A stretch of 64,000 nucleotides of DNA, taken from the NCBI GenBank assembly GCA_033961575.1, contig CM066740.1, forward strand, positions 65,327,617 to 65,391,616, in the 5' to 3' direction. The position numbers and the translations under genes were made by a program. Below the pieces are notes generated by a model, which made no database searches, was not told where the DNA came from, and saw nothing but the letters and a program-made list of their open reading frames with translations. This DNA comes from Aselliscus stoliczkanus. Taxonomy: Eukaryota > Chordata > Mammalia > Chiroptera > Hipposideridae. Of this stretch, positions 25,080 through 37,440 are shown one piece after another (positions within the stretch are counted from its first letter, which is position 1; every line of letters begins with the position of its first letter).

Positions 25080-25600
25080 AGCAATTCAATTTGCAAAATT
25101 CAACTCAATTTTGAAAAGATACATTTAGCATCTACCTACCATGTGCCAAGCATTCTGTTAGAAATAAAATGTATTTCTGGTCTCTAAGGGTTTAAGGTCT
25201 GAGACTGAGCCAGACACATAGTCAAACAACTATAATAAAATATGGTATAATCTATCTTTGTAACTAATACATGTAGGAAAATAAAAGTATGATACATACA
25301 GGTTCTGGATATAGACATAGGTGAGGGATTATTTCTCTTTGAAAAGTTAGAAAAGGCTCTAGAAGTACAGCCTTGGCATATGCATAGGAGTTTGGGGGTG
25401 GAAATGACCTTCTAAATCAGTGGAGAAACAGGAACAAATGCAAGTAGGTGTCAGAGTTCTTATAGTTCCTGGTGCCCAGCAAAGTGTCTGGCATGTAGGA
25501 AACAACCTATAAACATGTGTGAGTGACTGAGTGAGTGAATGAATAAATGAACAGATGCCAAGGAAGCAGCAGGGAATAAGTCATGGTTACAATGTATCAG
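25080..25600 (+). repeat. Ancient interspersed repeat fragments, family not assigned
   Basis: CATCTACCTACCATGTGCCAAGC (25131-25153), then GGTCTCTAAGGGTTTAAGGTC, and later GTGCCCAGCAAAGTGTCTGGC with a GAGTGAATGAATAAATGAA end (25471-25550), the latter resembling an L2 tail. The first motif recurs elsewhere in the window. Confidence 0.45.
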
Positions 25601-25617
25601 GTGTTTGAGAGCATATA

Positions 25618-25698
25618 TTGGGTTGTCCGAAAAGTCATGACGTATTTTTTCTATGTTTTTCGTTGCAAAAATGCATCATGACTTTTCCGAGAACCCAA
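25618..25698. mobile_element. 81-bp mariner MITE hairpin, MADE1-like
   Basis: Flanked by TA on both sides, it begins TTGGGTTGTCCGAAAAGTC and ends GACTTTTCCGAGAACCCAA. The terminal inverted repeats run about 30 bases with a few mismatches and leave almost no interior, the structure of minimal mariner elements such as primate MADE1. A second copy lies at 40227-40308. Confidence 0.88.
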
Positions 25699-25984
25699 TA
25701 GCTTTTCATGCCTTGCTGAGACACTGGACAGGGTGATTAGTTCACATTAGGGCAGAGGAATAAGACACCACAGATCAGAAGGGGTTAAAGCTGGAGCCTG
25801 TAGATAGGATTAGAAAAACTTGAGGGAAACATTGATTAAGGGTGGAAAGAGAGAAACAATCTCAGTTTGAAAGGAGGTGATCTGGACTAAGATGCAGAGG
25901 AAAGTGACTGAGGAAATATTTGGAATCCAAGAAAGAGGACGAACTTGATAGAGTTGCACAGTAGCAATGATCTATGGATTCCAC

Positions 25985-26420
25985 ACATTCATACAAAGCC
26001 TACTATGTACCAGACACTGGAAACATGAAGATGAGTGAGACATAGTCCCAGCCTTCAAGGAACTTATAGTAATTATGAGTCACTGGGACACATACAAGGA
26101 CCAAAGTACACAGAAGAATATATAGAAAAAAATAGTTCATTCCACATTGTGTGTGTGGCATGGAGAGTTTCGGAGGAGACCTTACAGAAAGCTGACAATG
26201 GAAATTTAATTTATGAAAAGCTGCACAGAAGATGGAAAGGTGAGAAGGGCATATTGAAAAAAGAGAAGGGCAAGTCTGCTGCACAAGACATGAAGTAATT
26301 TGGAGGCATTGTACAGAGTTTGAAATTGCTGCACAGATGCAGTATGAGAGGTGTTGGTAGGCAGTGGATGAGCAGGCCACTGCAGCAGACACTATCTTTG
26401 CTGGAGGTTTCAAGTAGCTT
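25985..26420 (+). repeat. Ancient interspersed repeat fragment, family not assigned
   Basis: It carries GCCTACTATGTACCAGACACTGG then, about 45 bases on, CAGCCTTCAAGGAACTTATAGTAA, the same two-part order as the pieces at 31.7, 43.6 and 51.4 kb. The right part (GTTGGTAGGCAGTGGATGAGC) is less certain. Open frames of 87 codons (+) and 136 codons (-) here look incidental. Confidence 0.45.
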
Positions 26421-26859
26421 AAGGGGGGCCAGCTGCAAGCTGGGCATATACTGAGGTCTTTAGAAAGCCAATATTATTTTTACAAAATCAAAGATGAGAA
26501 GGGAATGAGTTCATTGCCAATAACTTTATATGAAAAGTAATGATAGTAAAGATAAACTTCTGACAATATCATTGGAAATGATCCTAGAAAGAATAAACAG
26601 AATCTCAAGAAACCTGTTCAAGGGGCTTTTTTAATTAGCTCAGTTTCGAAGACATATAAACAAACAACAAAACAAAATGCAGGAGTGAGATTCAAAGCCT
26701 GCTAGACCTGGAAAGAACCTGACGTATCACTAGTGTAGGTTTTTCATTGATGGAAATCTGAATCCCAGAGAGGGAAAATCACACAGGATATTAATAAGAG
26801 AATCCAAGTTCAGTACTTTTTATTACAGGAACCACTTTCCTGTTGGAGAAGAGTAGTTC

Positions 26860-27045
26860 AGGGTTCCTACATACACTTTGTGGACCAGCTACATCAGAAT
26901 TTCTCCAAGAGTTTAAAATATTTTGATTTTCCCAGACCCCCTGCCCCATGCCCCCAATTTTAACTCCATGGTCTGGGGTGGATCCAAGATTCTCCATTTT
27001 AAAAAGATTTTCAAGTAATATCTTAGACTTGTAAAATATTGGCCT
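26860..27045 (+). mobile_element. MER5A-type DNA transposon relic
   Basis: The words TGTGGACCAGCTACATCAGAATTTC, CATGGTCTGGGGTGGATCCAAGATTCTCC and ATTTTAAAAAGATTTTCAAG fit a diverged MER5A-like element in the plus orientation. Confidence 0.6.
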
Positions 27046-30000
27046 AAATTAACTCTAATACTGTGTAGGGGAGTGTTGATGTTTATTAATTAAGGGAAAT
27101 AAATTCTCCTGGGAAATAAAGAGAAAACTTTAAATGATTCTAAGTTTTTGAGAAACAAAATCTTTATTCATATGTTAACCACTAATTAATGTTTTAAATG
27201 TCTATCACTTGCTAGTTTCTATGGGAAGATGGTAGAATAGAGAGAGAATGATTTTATTCTTTGTCGGCTTTTTCGTTTTTGTTTTTACAAAGATATATCC
27301 TACTGAAGAATTTACTACACTTTTTCTGTGAGACAACAGATTTTCCTCATGTCAGCACATCAAACCATTCAATGTGTTCCTTGGTTTATCACTTGACAAT
27401 GTGCAGTAGCACTAGCAGTAGAAGAGATTAAGGTGGCAGTTTTTACAGCAATCCAAATGTTAGCATGAGAAGTGCAAGAATTTACATACTCTGCACAGGA
27501 ATTTTCCATCTATTTTGCGATGTCCAAATGCTTAACTATGAGGTACTACAGGTTCTGTCAATTCTGATAAAACTCGAAAAATTGGCATGATCAAACAACA
27601 AAATGAAAAAAACCAACAAAACAAACCCACCAATACTTTTAGCCATGCTGGATGTGATTCAAGACCTTCAACTGTGAACTGAATCAAAAGAGAGGCTCTC
27701 TAGTTTGAGAGAGAAAACACCAAGCTCACAGTGTCTGGGACAAACCAGTCAACAATCAAAGATTGTTAAAATGAAGCCTCTGCTCATTACTGAACTTCCA
27801 TGGTGTCTCCTCATACCCAAAACAATGTCTTCCCCAGGCCTATAAAAAACATGCCAGGGCAGCTTTTACTCTGAAGGAGTACTCCAGGGAATCTACTGAT
27901 GTCATGAGAGATTTACAGCTAAGATGGAGGAAAATATTAATAATATGCTTCATATAAAATATCAGCAAGGAAAGTAGGGGGATATTGTTTGTTCACATTG
28001 GGTTGTCCTCATAGATTGTAAGATCTAGTAGTGTGGACTCTTAAAATACACACATGTGGAAGATGGGTCTGATTATTTTTAAATTATGCCAAAATTCCCA
28101 GATATTACACCCCTGTAATTTGCCAAGCTTGCAACTGAATCTGGCATGCTGGGAGGCGGTGTAGTCTTTAGATAGCTGGCTTCTCACACAAATACACTAA
28201 CTCAGCCACTGCTACCCATTCTTCTATCACCATAGCTTTGCTGTTCTCTACCTGTTCTCACCTAGGTATGAAAGAGGCAAAGTGAAAACAATTGTTTTGT
28301 TTAAAAAAAAAAAAAACTGACAATGATCACCAGGTAATTTCATTCAAAGTTGGAAAGTTGTTAATTTGTGTTACAAACAATGGTATCTTGTTCAGAATAA
28401 GGGCCGTATTTGGTAGAAAGATTGCACAGACCTCTGCTGTGCTTTTGACCTGGGCATTTCTTGGATTTGAAGGTTTGTGAGGATCTCAGGATGCATACCT
28501 TGTGAATGTCAAGGGTCAACTACAATTAGCTCTCATGAGTGGTTTCTCTCCATCTAATCAGAGAACATACTTTTTATCTTAAAAAAAAATCTACTACACT
28601 ATAGCATTTATTATTGTTTATTAAGAGACTTTGGGAAAAGAGTAACTTATTGCCCAACTATAATTTAACTTAAAATAATGTTCAAGTTTTATAAAAAGCT
28701 CGTATGACTTTCATATTAAGGTAAAATGAGTTAAATCTTTTTGAAAGAATAATTCATTTCACTTTTGTTTGATTATTTCAAATACCATGTTTTCAAATTC
28801 AACATTATTAAAATAATCAAAATCAGCACAAGGTAACACCTGCTTATAAAACCTGGCCTTTCAATTCATCCATCCCTAGCAGTTCTAGTTTGCATATTCA
28901 TGTCTTGATAGATGTTCTAGGAAACCTGGCAAAAGGATTTAAGAAATGATGAAACCATTCTGAGGGTAACTTAAGAGCCACTTATACATGTAGTCAGTAA
29001 CAGGAAGTTTCTAGCACTATGTGAAATTCTTCAGGGTTCTAGGTCCTTCTAAGTACTGAGATTTTCAAGAGGAGAGCCGCTTTCATACTAAAACTACATT
29101 TTCCTACCATAAAGGAAACTATTCTTGGGACAAGATAAGAACTAAATAAATCAATACTGGAGTGTAAGAAGTAGCATAGTTTTACCATCTTTTTAGTAAA
29201 GTAGTATGCTAGAATATCAGATTCAAGATATAATTAAATGATTACAGGCATTTAAAGTTACTCTCTTCTTAATATGGGAATGAAGGGACAGAGATTAGGT
29301 AAAATGAACAAGATTATATGATGAGAGAAAAGAACAGAATGATAAAGGTAGAAAAAGTATAGTAGAAAAGGTGAAGGCAGTAGAGAAATTTTAAGAAAAC
29401 CAAGTAAAAATGCAGAATGCAGGATAGTAGAAAGATATACACAGACTCCACAGAGATAACACAATGAATCTTAAATGTAAGTGAATTTCAAAATAATTTC
29501 CCTTTTTGTCTTTAATCATGCACTGACACTCTTCTTCACTTTGTCATTCAATTTAGCTTGTAGAACACCTCCAAACACCTTAAGATAAAACTCACAGCCT
29601 AAGTCTTAAATCCTGTGGAGAGCTCCCTGAACAATATTAGTGTCCTTCCTTACTTCCTCCCACTCTAGTCAAGGTAGAGAAGTTGAGGGATTATATATTT
29701 AAAATCCTAATGGATTTCAGAAAGAAGCAAGTGCTTGGATAGCTAAGAGAAAATTTGACCTCCTAGAAAGCAGTTTTCTTCCTGATTTAATTGATGGGAA
29801 TTCTGCATCATATATGCAATATACAATTACTCAGACAATTGGTGACACAGCAATGGAGAAACAAATGTACATTGATTAATTCTCCTTTTTCTATTTCACA
29901 TTCATGTTAACCATTTTTTTTCCCATTTGTTATTGATAGCTTAAGTATTACAGATCCTAAAATTTACTGGCAAATGATAAAGAAAGGGAGATTAAAAATC

Positions 30001-30217
30001 ACCTGCACTGCGCTTCCACATGGCAGGCACTCAAATGCACAGCCTTGTGGACACTGCTTGATATGGTTGACAAGTTCCATCTTTTAGACACTCTTCCTTT
30101 CCTTGATAAAATAAGTGATAATTTGATTCTTCTTTCCCCCTTTTTCTTTCTCCTGCTTCTTTTTCTCCTAACTCTAAAAAACAGGGATGTTACTGAGCTC
30201 TTCATTGTAAATTATAT

Positions 30218-30799
30218 ATTTTTTTTTTAATTTTATTTTATTTTTAATTAGTTTCAGGTGTACAACACAGTGCAATAGTTATACATTTTACCCCTCAAAG
30301 TGACAACCCCCCCACCCCCAATAGTTTCAGGTGTACAACACAGTGCAATAGTTATACATTTTACCCCTCAAAGTGACAAACCCCCCACCCCCAATACACC
30401 ACCCCACACCCCCCCATATCATATATATCTATTACTCTTCCTCTGACTCTCTTCCACAGTATAATCCACATCCCGTGACTATCTATATATATTCAATTAC
30501 AGTAGGTATACCACCTCCACTTTAGTAATACAGTGCAGTGATCAAACCTCTACTCCATCCATGAAATGGTCTCCCTAACAAGACTTATGATCATCTGACA
30601 TTCCACAGAATATTTACAACATTATTAATTATATTCCCCAAACTGTTTTTCCTATCCCAGTAGCAATATTGTAGTTGCCTATTTTTGCTGTCTAATCCCT
30701 TCCCCTTCTCCCTCATTCCCATTCCTCTCCAAATTAGCAACCCTGATTTTTCCTCTATATCTATGAGACAGTTTCTGTTTACTTTGCTCATTCATACAG
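30218..30799 (-). mobile_element. 5'-truncated L1 3' end with perfect target duplication
   Basis: The plus strand begins with a T-rich tail, then TTAATTAGTTTCAGGTGTACAAC, the reverse complement of the L1 end GTTGTACACCTGAAACTAA. It ends near TTTACTTTGCTCATTCATACAG. TGTAAATTATAT flanks it at 30206-30217 and 30800-30811. The insert points left, in the FOXP2 sense. The perfect 12-base duplication suggests a fairly recent insertion. Confidence 0.88.
30251..30396. repeat. 73-bp tandem duplication inside the L1 3' end
   Basis: GTTTCAGGTGTACAACACAG starts at 30251 and again at 30324. The two 73-base units differ only in the junction of GACAAC and the C run (ACAACCCCCCC against ACAAACCCCCC). The near identity means it arose late, possibly in the source element. 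Confidence 0.92.
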
Positions 30800-31079
30800 T
30801 GTAAATTATATTTTTAAAGCTCTCCTCCTCTCCATGGATTCACCTATCACTTCAGGATTTTTTCACAAATATTTGTCTCAAGCCCTGACCTCCATGTCAA
30901 GGTCTAATTTTCTAAAAGTTTGCTATTTCAAGTCATGTGTTTTTGCAATCATCTCAAACTCAACATGTATAAAGCTCAATTCATCACATGCCTAACTAAA
31001 TACTTTTAGAAGATTAATCTTATTCCAGATTGCTCACAACTCCCTTCCCACAAAAAGTCTTCCAAGTGCATCACTGTTA

Positions 31080-31635
31080 TGTAGATCTATATAAAACACT
31101 GTTTAATCATATCACTTCCTCAGCAAAACACTTTTAATAGTCCTTGCTACCTAAACCGGAAAGTCCAAACTCATGTACATGGCATTTCGGGCTCTGTACA
31201 GTTGGTGGTAATGTGTGTAGCCCTCTAACCCATTCATCACTCCTTAGTATGATAGCTCTACAATGGTCTAAACAAACTGCTTACTCTGGCCTAACTAGAC
31301 CTCACAATTTCCTGTGTTGGCATCTTTGATGGCATCTTTTGAAAGACTCTCCATTCAAAAATGCCCTTTACTTTCTCTATCTGCCAAATTCCCTTTCTTT
31401 AAGCCTAACAGAGATGCTATCTCTCCACAAGGTCTTCCCTGACCACTTGGGCCTGAATTAATAAGAATTTTCTTTTGAAAATGCTTATAGCACTTTCTGT
31501 CATTCCCATTCCTTTGTCACATCCACTGTGGCCTGACATTTGTGTACGAGCCTTACTATGCCAACTAAATCATACATCCCTGAGGATATTACACACGATC
31601 AACACTCAGTTTACACTGAATGAGTGAAGAGTTTT
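31080..31635 (+). mobile_element. L2 LINE fragment
   Basis: It follows the L2 3' region: CACTTCCTCAGCAAAACACTTTTAATAG, GAAAGTCCAAACTCATGTACATGGCATTTCGGGCTCTGTAC, CTCTCCACAAGGTCTTCCCTGACC, CTTATAGCACTTTCTGTC, and the tail CACTCAGTTTACACTGAATGAGTGA. No open frame survives. Confidence 0.75.
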
Positions 31636-31694
31636 CCCTCTCAAACCTCCCCCCACTGTCCTCTCAACAGACCGTCCTCCTCTTTCACTGTTTC

Positions 31695-31830
31695 AGCAAG
31701 TGTATCCTGAGCTCTGTTAGTCCCCAGGAATTGTGCTGGGCATTAAAGATGAGTAGGACAGTCACGGTCCCTGCTGTCAGGGAGCTCACAGTCTAGTAGG
31801 AAAAACAAACATTAACATGAGTTTCTGCGC
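31695..31830 (+). repeat. Ancient interspersed repeat fragment, family not assigned
   Basis: GGAATTGTGCTGGGCATTAAAGATGAGTAGGACAG is followed by GGTCCCTGCTGTCAGGGAGCTCACAGTCTAGTAGG, the clearest copy here of a two-part module that recurs in this window. Confidence 0.5.
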
Positions 31831-32044
31831 GGTAAGTGTAACGGCCTATAGAAGGGGGATATACTCCACCAGTACCTAAACACTGTTGCTTTCTTATAAG
31901 TTATGCACACTTCTTATGTTAGTGAATACTGTAAGTTATGGCCAAATAAAAGGAATCATGTTATAAAATATTTATCAGAAACTTGAACTAAATATCTATT
32001 TTTGGGAGATTACCATAACAAAAATTATTTATTAGCTCATTATA

Positions 32045-32200
32045 ATTGCAAGGATTTATGCTAGTTACTTTGCATAGTATTCTTTTCAGTCTCCACAACA
32101 ATCTTGCAAGGCGAATATCCTTATTCCCATTTTAAAGATGAGAAAACAGACTCCAAGAGTTCAAGTTACTCTTCCCAAAGGCTTACGCCAGTTTTCCCCA
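32045..32200 (+). repeat. Decayed MIR/L2-type fragment
   Basis: CATAGTATTCTTTTCAGTCTCCACAACAATCTTGCAAGG followed by TTATTCCCATTTTAAAGATGAGAAAACAGACTCC is a common old mammalian repeat signature. The family name is approximate. Confidence 0.55.
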
Positions 32201-33729
32201 CAAGCGCACTTAGCCCTGACGGACTGTCGTCCTGGGCCCTCTCCACAGGTGTCAGCCTTGAGCAGCTGGCCACAGGTGGCAACGTCAAAATAGTTTTTAA
32301 AAGATTGTATTTGGTAACATTCTTGTAAAATGGACTATTTCACGCTGACTTTTAAGAAATATTCCTTACTGGAATGGGAAAATCAGGACCACAGAAGGCA
32401 TAAGTTTATGCTATAAAAACAGTGTATTTACTGCTTATTTTTTTGATACACAGAAAATAAAAACACCTTTTAAAAATTCAGTTTTCTACATCTACTTAGA
32501 CCCATATCACAAATTTCTTGATTATGTTGCTTTCAGTATTTGAAACAAAATGTGTTTTAGTTTCTCTCTAATTCCTCTATACCAGAAATGAGAAATTAAT
32601 GTTTCAGAAATCAGGAAAGGTAATATTCAAATTCATTATTTACTACTGCATAAATGTATTTTTATAATTTCCTAAAACGTATTTATCAATGTTATTTTAT
32701 ATCCCACAGAGGTAGTATTTTCCTTCAAAATAAATATTCATTATTTAATGTTTGATAGTTTATTTTTATTTTATTGTTTTGTTTTGTTTTTGTTTTTCCC
32801 TTGAATGTGAAATTTGAGAAATGCTGATTAGCTTACTTCAGAATTCCTTGTTTGCTATTGATGTTAATTTTAACATTTTGGAGGGAAGAAGTAGAAGAAG
32901 GTAGACATTTGTTAAACTGTATTATATCACAGCATATTTTAATGTAGATTATTAAAGTAATTATTTGTGTAGCTTAGATTTTTTTCTAAAAACAATTTAT
33001 AAAATTATTTCAAGGCATTAAAAATACACTCCCTTAGATGTTATACAAAAATGATAACTTGCAAAATGGTTTTCATGCACATGAAAATCAATACTTTGAT
33101 TCCAAAGTACTTTGTAAGAGAAAACAAAAAAAAAATAAACAAATATAATCCTTATCTCATAAGCTAATATCCAACAAAGTACAGCTATTCCTGAAAGGTT
33201 AAGATGACTATTACTTAGTTAAAAAATGAAATAAATCTTTGACCACAGAATATTATATTTTGTCTGTAAGTTAGCCCAATGTCTTTATTTTAAAGATGTT
33301 GAGTCACTTCCTCAAACTTATACAACTAGTTTGTGGCAGAGTCAGAATAAGACCCCAGCATTTAATTCATTTTTGCTTTTTACCATTTCATTCTTGAACT
33401 ATTTAACACAGAACTATTTTAAAAAATTAATTTCAATTGCCTATTGGAAAGAGAACTTTACATTAGATATTAACCTACAATGAAGGAAGTGATTAGAAAG
33501 CTATACACTAATATTCATCTAAGATAGCAAAGCAACGGCATTTACCTTAAATTTACGTCTCTGCTCTGCACAGCTGTTGAAGAACCACAAGTCTGTCTCA
33601 TGGCTGTAAATGTAACAAGAACAATAATGCGACCAATTTCATACCTAAACTAAATTAAGTAGATTTGTTATAGGATAGAAAGTTGATAATGTATTTTACA
33701 ATATTTTTTTTTAAATTACAGATTATGGA

Positions 33730-33785
33730 AGTGTGCATGTGTGCATATGCAAATGTGTGTGGGTGTCGGCACACATGTGTATGGA
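33730..33785. repeat. TG-rich low-complexity tract
   Basis: Irregular TG and CATG words (GTGTGCATGTGTGCATATGC, then GTGTGTGGGTGTCGGC). Alternating purine-pyrimidine sequence can adopt Z-DNA. Confidence 0.75.
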
Positions 33786-35428
33786 TTTACTCTTTTAAAT
33801 CCGGAAATTAGTTTCATGAAATTTGAAAGCATTACATATTCTCTTGACTAGCTTTCTTTCCTCATGAACCAATGTGGGAATGTCAAGTCTAGGAAGTGTG
33901 AGGGGTAGACACAGATAAATGAAACACATTAGGATAAGAGGCTCTCCTTAGCTGTTATTATTAGTGTTTGCTTTTCTGGAATACATAGTAAGAATGTAAA
34001 AATGAAACATCTAGTAATGCTTAGTTTAATATCTGCTCCCATTTATATCATAATCTTTACATATTATTCATCAATATGACATTATTCAATGTACCTACTG
34101 ATTGATTGGCCCTATTTTGATTGGCGTTGCATGTAATGAATAGAATACATAAACATGTTTCAAATACATATATTAAGATATCTATACATGAAAGTGAAAT
34201 CACTACTGCAATTGGTATTCAAGATTGTCAGATGTGATTTTTTTTCTTTCCATTTTGCATTAGATATGCTAATATCTATGACATCTATAGCACAAAATCC
34301 TGAAAAAATGTAAATGAAAAGGTAATAGTAGACAAACACTAGTCTGCTAGAAATAGACTCTACCATGTCACACTTCAAATCTGGCCACCACTTTTCAACA
34401 TTTAAAAGAAATTCAGTTGAGTATAACAAGCAACCAAATATTGTTCTTGTGACTTGAGCCATCAAAACATTTTTCTAAAATCTGTCTTTGCTTTCAAACT
34501 TTATAAAATAGTTGTCCTTCAAAACTGTATTTTAAAGTGAAAACCATGTAATATCTCTTTTGGTCCTCTAGCAGTATGTTATGCCTGACAAAGTACAAAC
34601 CACTGTGACCTATTATTAACACCAAATACCTTTCTTGCAAGTGCAGATTTTGAAATGTTTTCAATTATCTTTTCTAATTCTAAAAGATAGTCTGCACCAA
34701 CTCTATTATGAAAGATTGGTTAAACTCTTAGTTAAGTAGAAAGAAAACTAGACTGCGAGAGAACCATAAAAGTTTTAAAGCACTACTTTCATATTAAATA
34801 GTTAAAACTTTTAACAAAAATATTCTACCCTTTACTTTAATATAAGTGGCAAATAGTGCAACTCATGTGAAATTGTATTTGCAGATGCAAAGAATAAGCA
34901 TTACCTAACATCCCCCTTTGACAACATGTGTAAGCTAGTATAAAATGCTATTAGGCTTTTATTAGATTTTTTAATAGAATCCTAGCATATTTCCAGTTGC
35001 TGAGTTTATCAAATACTATGAAATACTAAAAACGTAGACTCACATTGTACTAACTGCACAGTGTATATTTTGGTGAACAAACAAGTCTTCGTTCATTATT
35101 TCTAAATTTTCATTCATAAAAACCATCTTTTCATTCCTATGACATTTTTGCATGCCATCCCATTAAAATTACAAAATAATAATAAAATGCTAGAGTTTTA
35201 TGTGTACAACACAGATACAGTTATGTTAATATGAATCACAAAACACTAAATATAAGTGACACAATGAAGCTCTTTGTAGTAATGGTTAGCACTTGAAATT
35301 GTTAAAAGGTATTTATAAAATTTTAAACAGCCTTTAATGATAAAATAACAAAATTGAGTACTTAACTCAAATTTTATTTATACATTTGGTAAACGAGCAA
35401 CAATTTCTTAGTTGAGGGTCATTACTAT

Positions 35429-35430
<2 letters not shown>

Positions 35431-35461
<31 letters not shown>
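35431..35461 (+). repeat. (GT)n microsatellite
   Basis: An uninterrupted GT run of 31 bases. Confidence 0.98.
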
Positions 35462-35466
<5 letters not shown>

Positions 35467-35659
35467 CAAGAAAAGCTATGCATATTTTGCTTAAACAAAG
35501 TATCAGATTTTTCCTTCCAATACAACAAAAAGTGAAAATGGAAAAACTAAAGTCCAGAGATACTCTGGTAAACATCAATAAAGAAACTTCTGCTGGACTT
35601 AGCTTTGGAGGGGAAGGAACAATTACTCAGTGCATCTTGTCAAGAGAATTAATAAATAG

Positions 35660-35665
35660 AATTAG

Positions 35666-35719
<54 letters not shown>

Positions 35720-35723
35720 TTAG

Positions 35724-35774
<51 letters not shown>
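35660..35774. repeat. Duplicated (TA)n microsatellite
   Basis: Two pure TA runs of about 46 bases each are separated by AATAATTAGGAATA. The word ATTAGGAATATA leads into both runs, so a unit of about 60 bases (leader plus TA run) has been duplicated in tandem. It sits 1.6 kb past the exon in the FOXP2 direction. Confidence 0.95.
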
Positions 35775-35777
<3 letters not shown>

Positions 35778-37147
35778 TTTTTCAGATACTCAAGACAATC
35801 GACTCTTTCCTACTCTTCGGCTTATGCTGCCAGCATCTAAACCTCCTTTGCTCTACCAACAAGAAGGAAATTCCCAATTTGAAGCTATAGTGAGGATAAA
35901 CATTTTATTTGCTATCTTCTGTGACTTCTGTGTAAAATTTTCTGTTGTGTAAATGTATAGAGAGGCTCTCATGGAATCAGATAACTCGATGAAAATATTC
36001 CAATTACTGGTATTACTTGGGGAAGGATATGATGGTGAGGAAGAAGTCTCACTACAGAATTACTGATTAGTTAAAACAAAAGAATGTGAAATTTATTTTA
36101 AAAGAAAAAAAATTAAAATTAATCTTAAACTCAGGCTGGTTCAATATGACTCACTTGCAATCATGGCAGACATTTGTACTTTACTCTGTTGAAATACATC
36201 CTTTATCCCCAAGTCCCCCTTCTTTCTACGCACTCCCCCAAAATGTTTTGTTTGTTTCCTAAGGAAATATATTTTCATCTCAAATCTTTCAAGGGACCAT
36301 AAATTTAATCCAGTTTTTGGGTAATACGTAGTTTCTGGATTGTGTAGATCAGTAGCCTATAATTCTCTGTCATACAAACTAAGTTTCAGCAGGCCATTTC
36401 GTAAGACTAACTTACTAACATCTGGGAGTACACCTGGAAATGAAAACAGACAGCTAGGCCATAAAAAAATTTCAAGATAGTTTTGTTAAAATAAAGCAAC
36501 CAGAAAGATGTGTACTGTTTTTAAAACTAAGCTTGCCTTATTAGACATGTATATAACACATGATTTTTAAAAAAACATTCCTTATCTTTCAACAGAGCTG
36601 ATAAACATTTTGAAAGATGTTTTATGCAACTCCACATACCTTCCAAATATTTTCAAAATACACCCTAAAATGTTTCTTCCCTCGAGACAATATCTTATAC
36701 ATTTCTGTTAAGACTATATAAAACAATAGTTATATTATGTAACAAAAAGTTACTTTAAAAGACATACATACTATCAGTTTCACAGGGCAAACATAGTGAG
36801 TAAGGACAACAAACTTGAGAATGTGTTTTTATAACTGTAGCAACAGCAATAACTCCTTGGCAAACTCAAACAGTTTTTCTGGCAACCTTAGAGGTTTTCT
36901 GCATTTGTCACTTGGATACAACTGCAGAAGGGCTGTCTAAGAATGCTTTGTTTCCTTCCATACCATTTTACTTTTAATTTGCTTTTAAGGACAAAATTTC
37001 ACATTTTAACCTGTGTGTGAATAAAATTCTACTAAAATCCCAGAACAGGGTTTTACACAAAACTCTTTTTGCTTATGTACACCAAAATGTGGTTCCTACA
37101 TAATTTTTGTAATAAATTACCTTGTAAAACTTTTGAAATCTATGCTA

Positions 37148-37414
<267 letters not shown>

Positions 37415-37440
37415 CTAGACAGAAAAAGGGAGCAACATCT
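37415..37440 (-). promoter_or_regulatory. FOXP2: 3' splice site (polypyrimidine tract and AG) of the FOXP2 exon
   Basis: On the minus strand the bases before the exon read TTGCTCCCTTTTTCTGTCTAG, a pyrimidine-rich run ending in AG directly before GCT CTC CAA. This fixes the 5' edge of the exon at 37414. The branch point cannot be chosen reliably by eye. Confidence 0.9.

Noticed and set aside
33730..33785. Possible alternative FOXP2 cassette exon; the minus strand shows ...CACCCACACACATTTGCA
   Set aside because: The resemblance to the end of a known FOXP2 alternative cassette is limited to a TG-repeat tract, needs insertions and deletions, and has no matching upstream codons or donor site.
35431..35774. 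CRISPR-like or satellite array
   Set aside because: These are plain GT and TA microsatellites without spacers. Nothing in the window has regularly spaced repeats with unique spacers.
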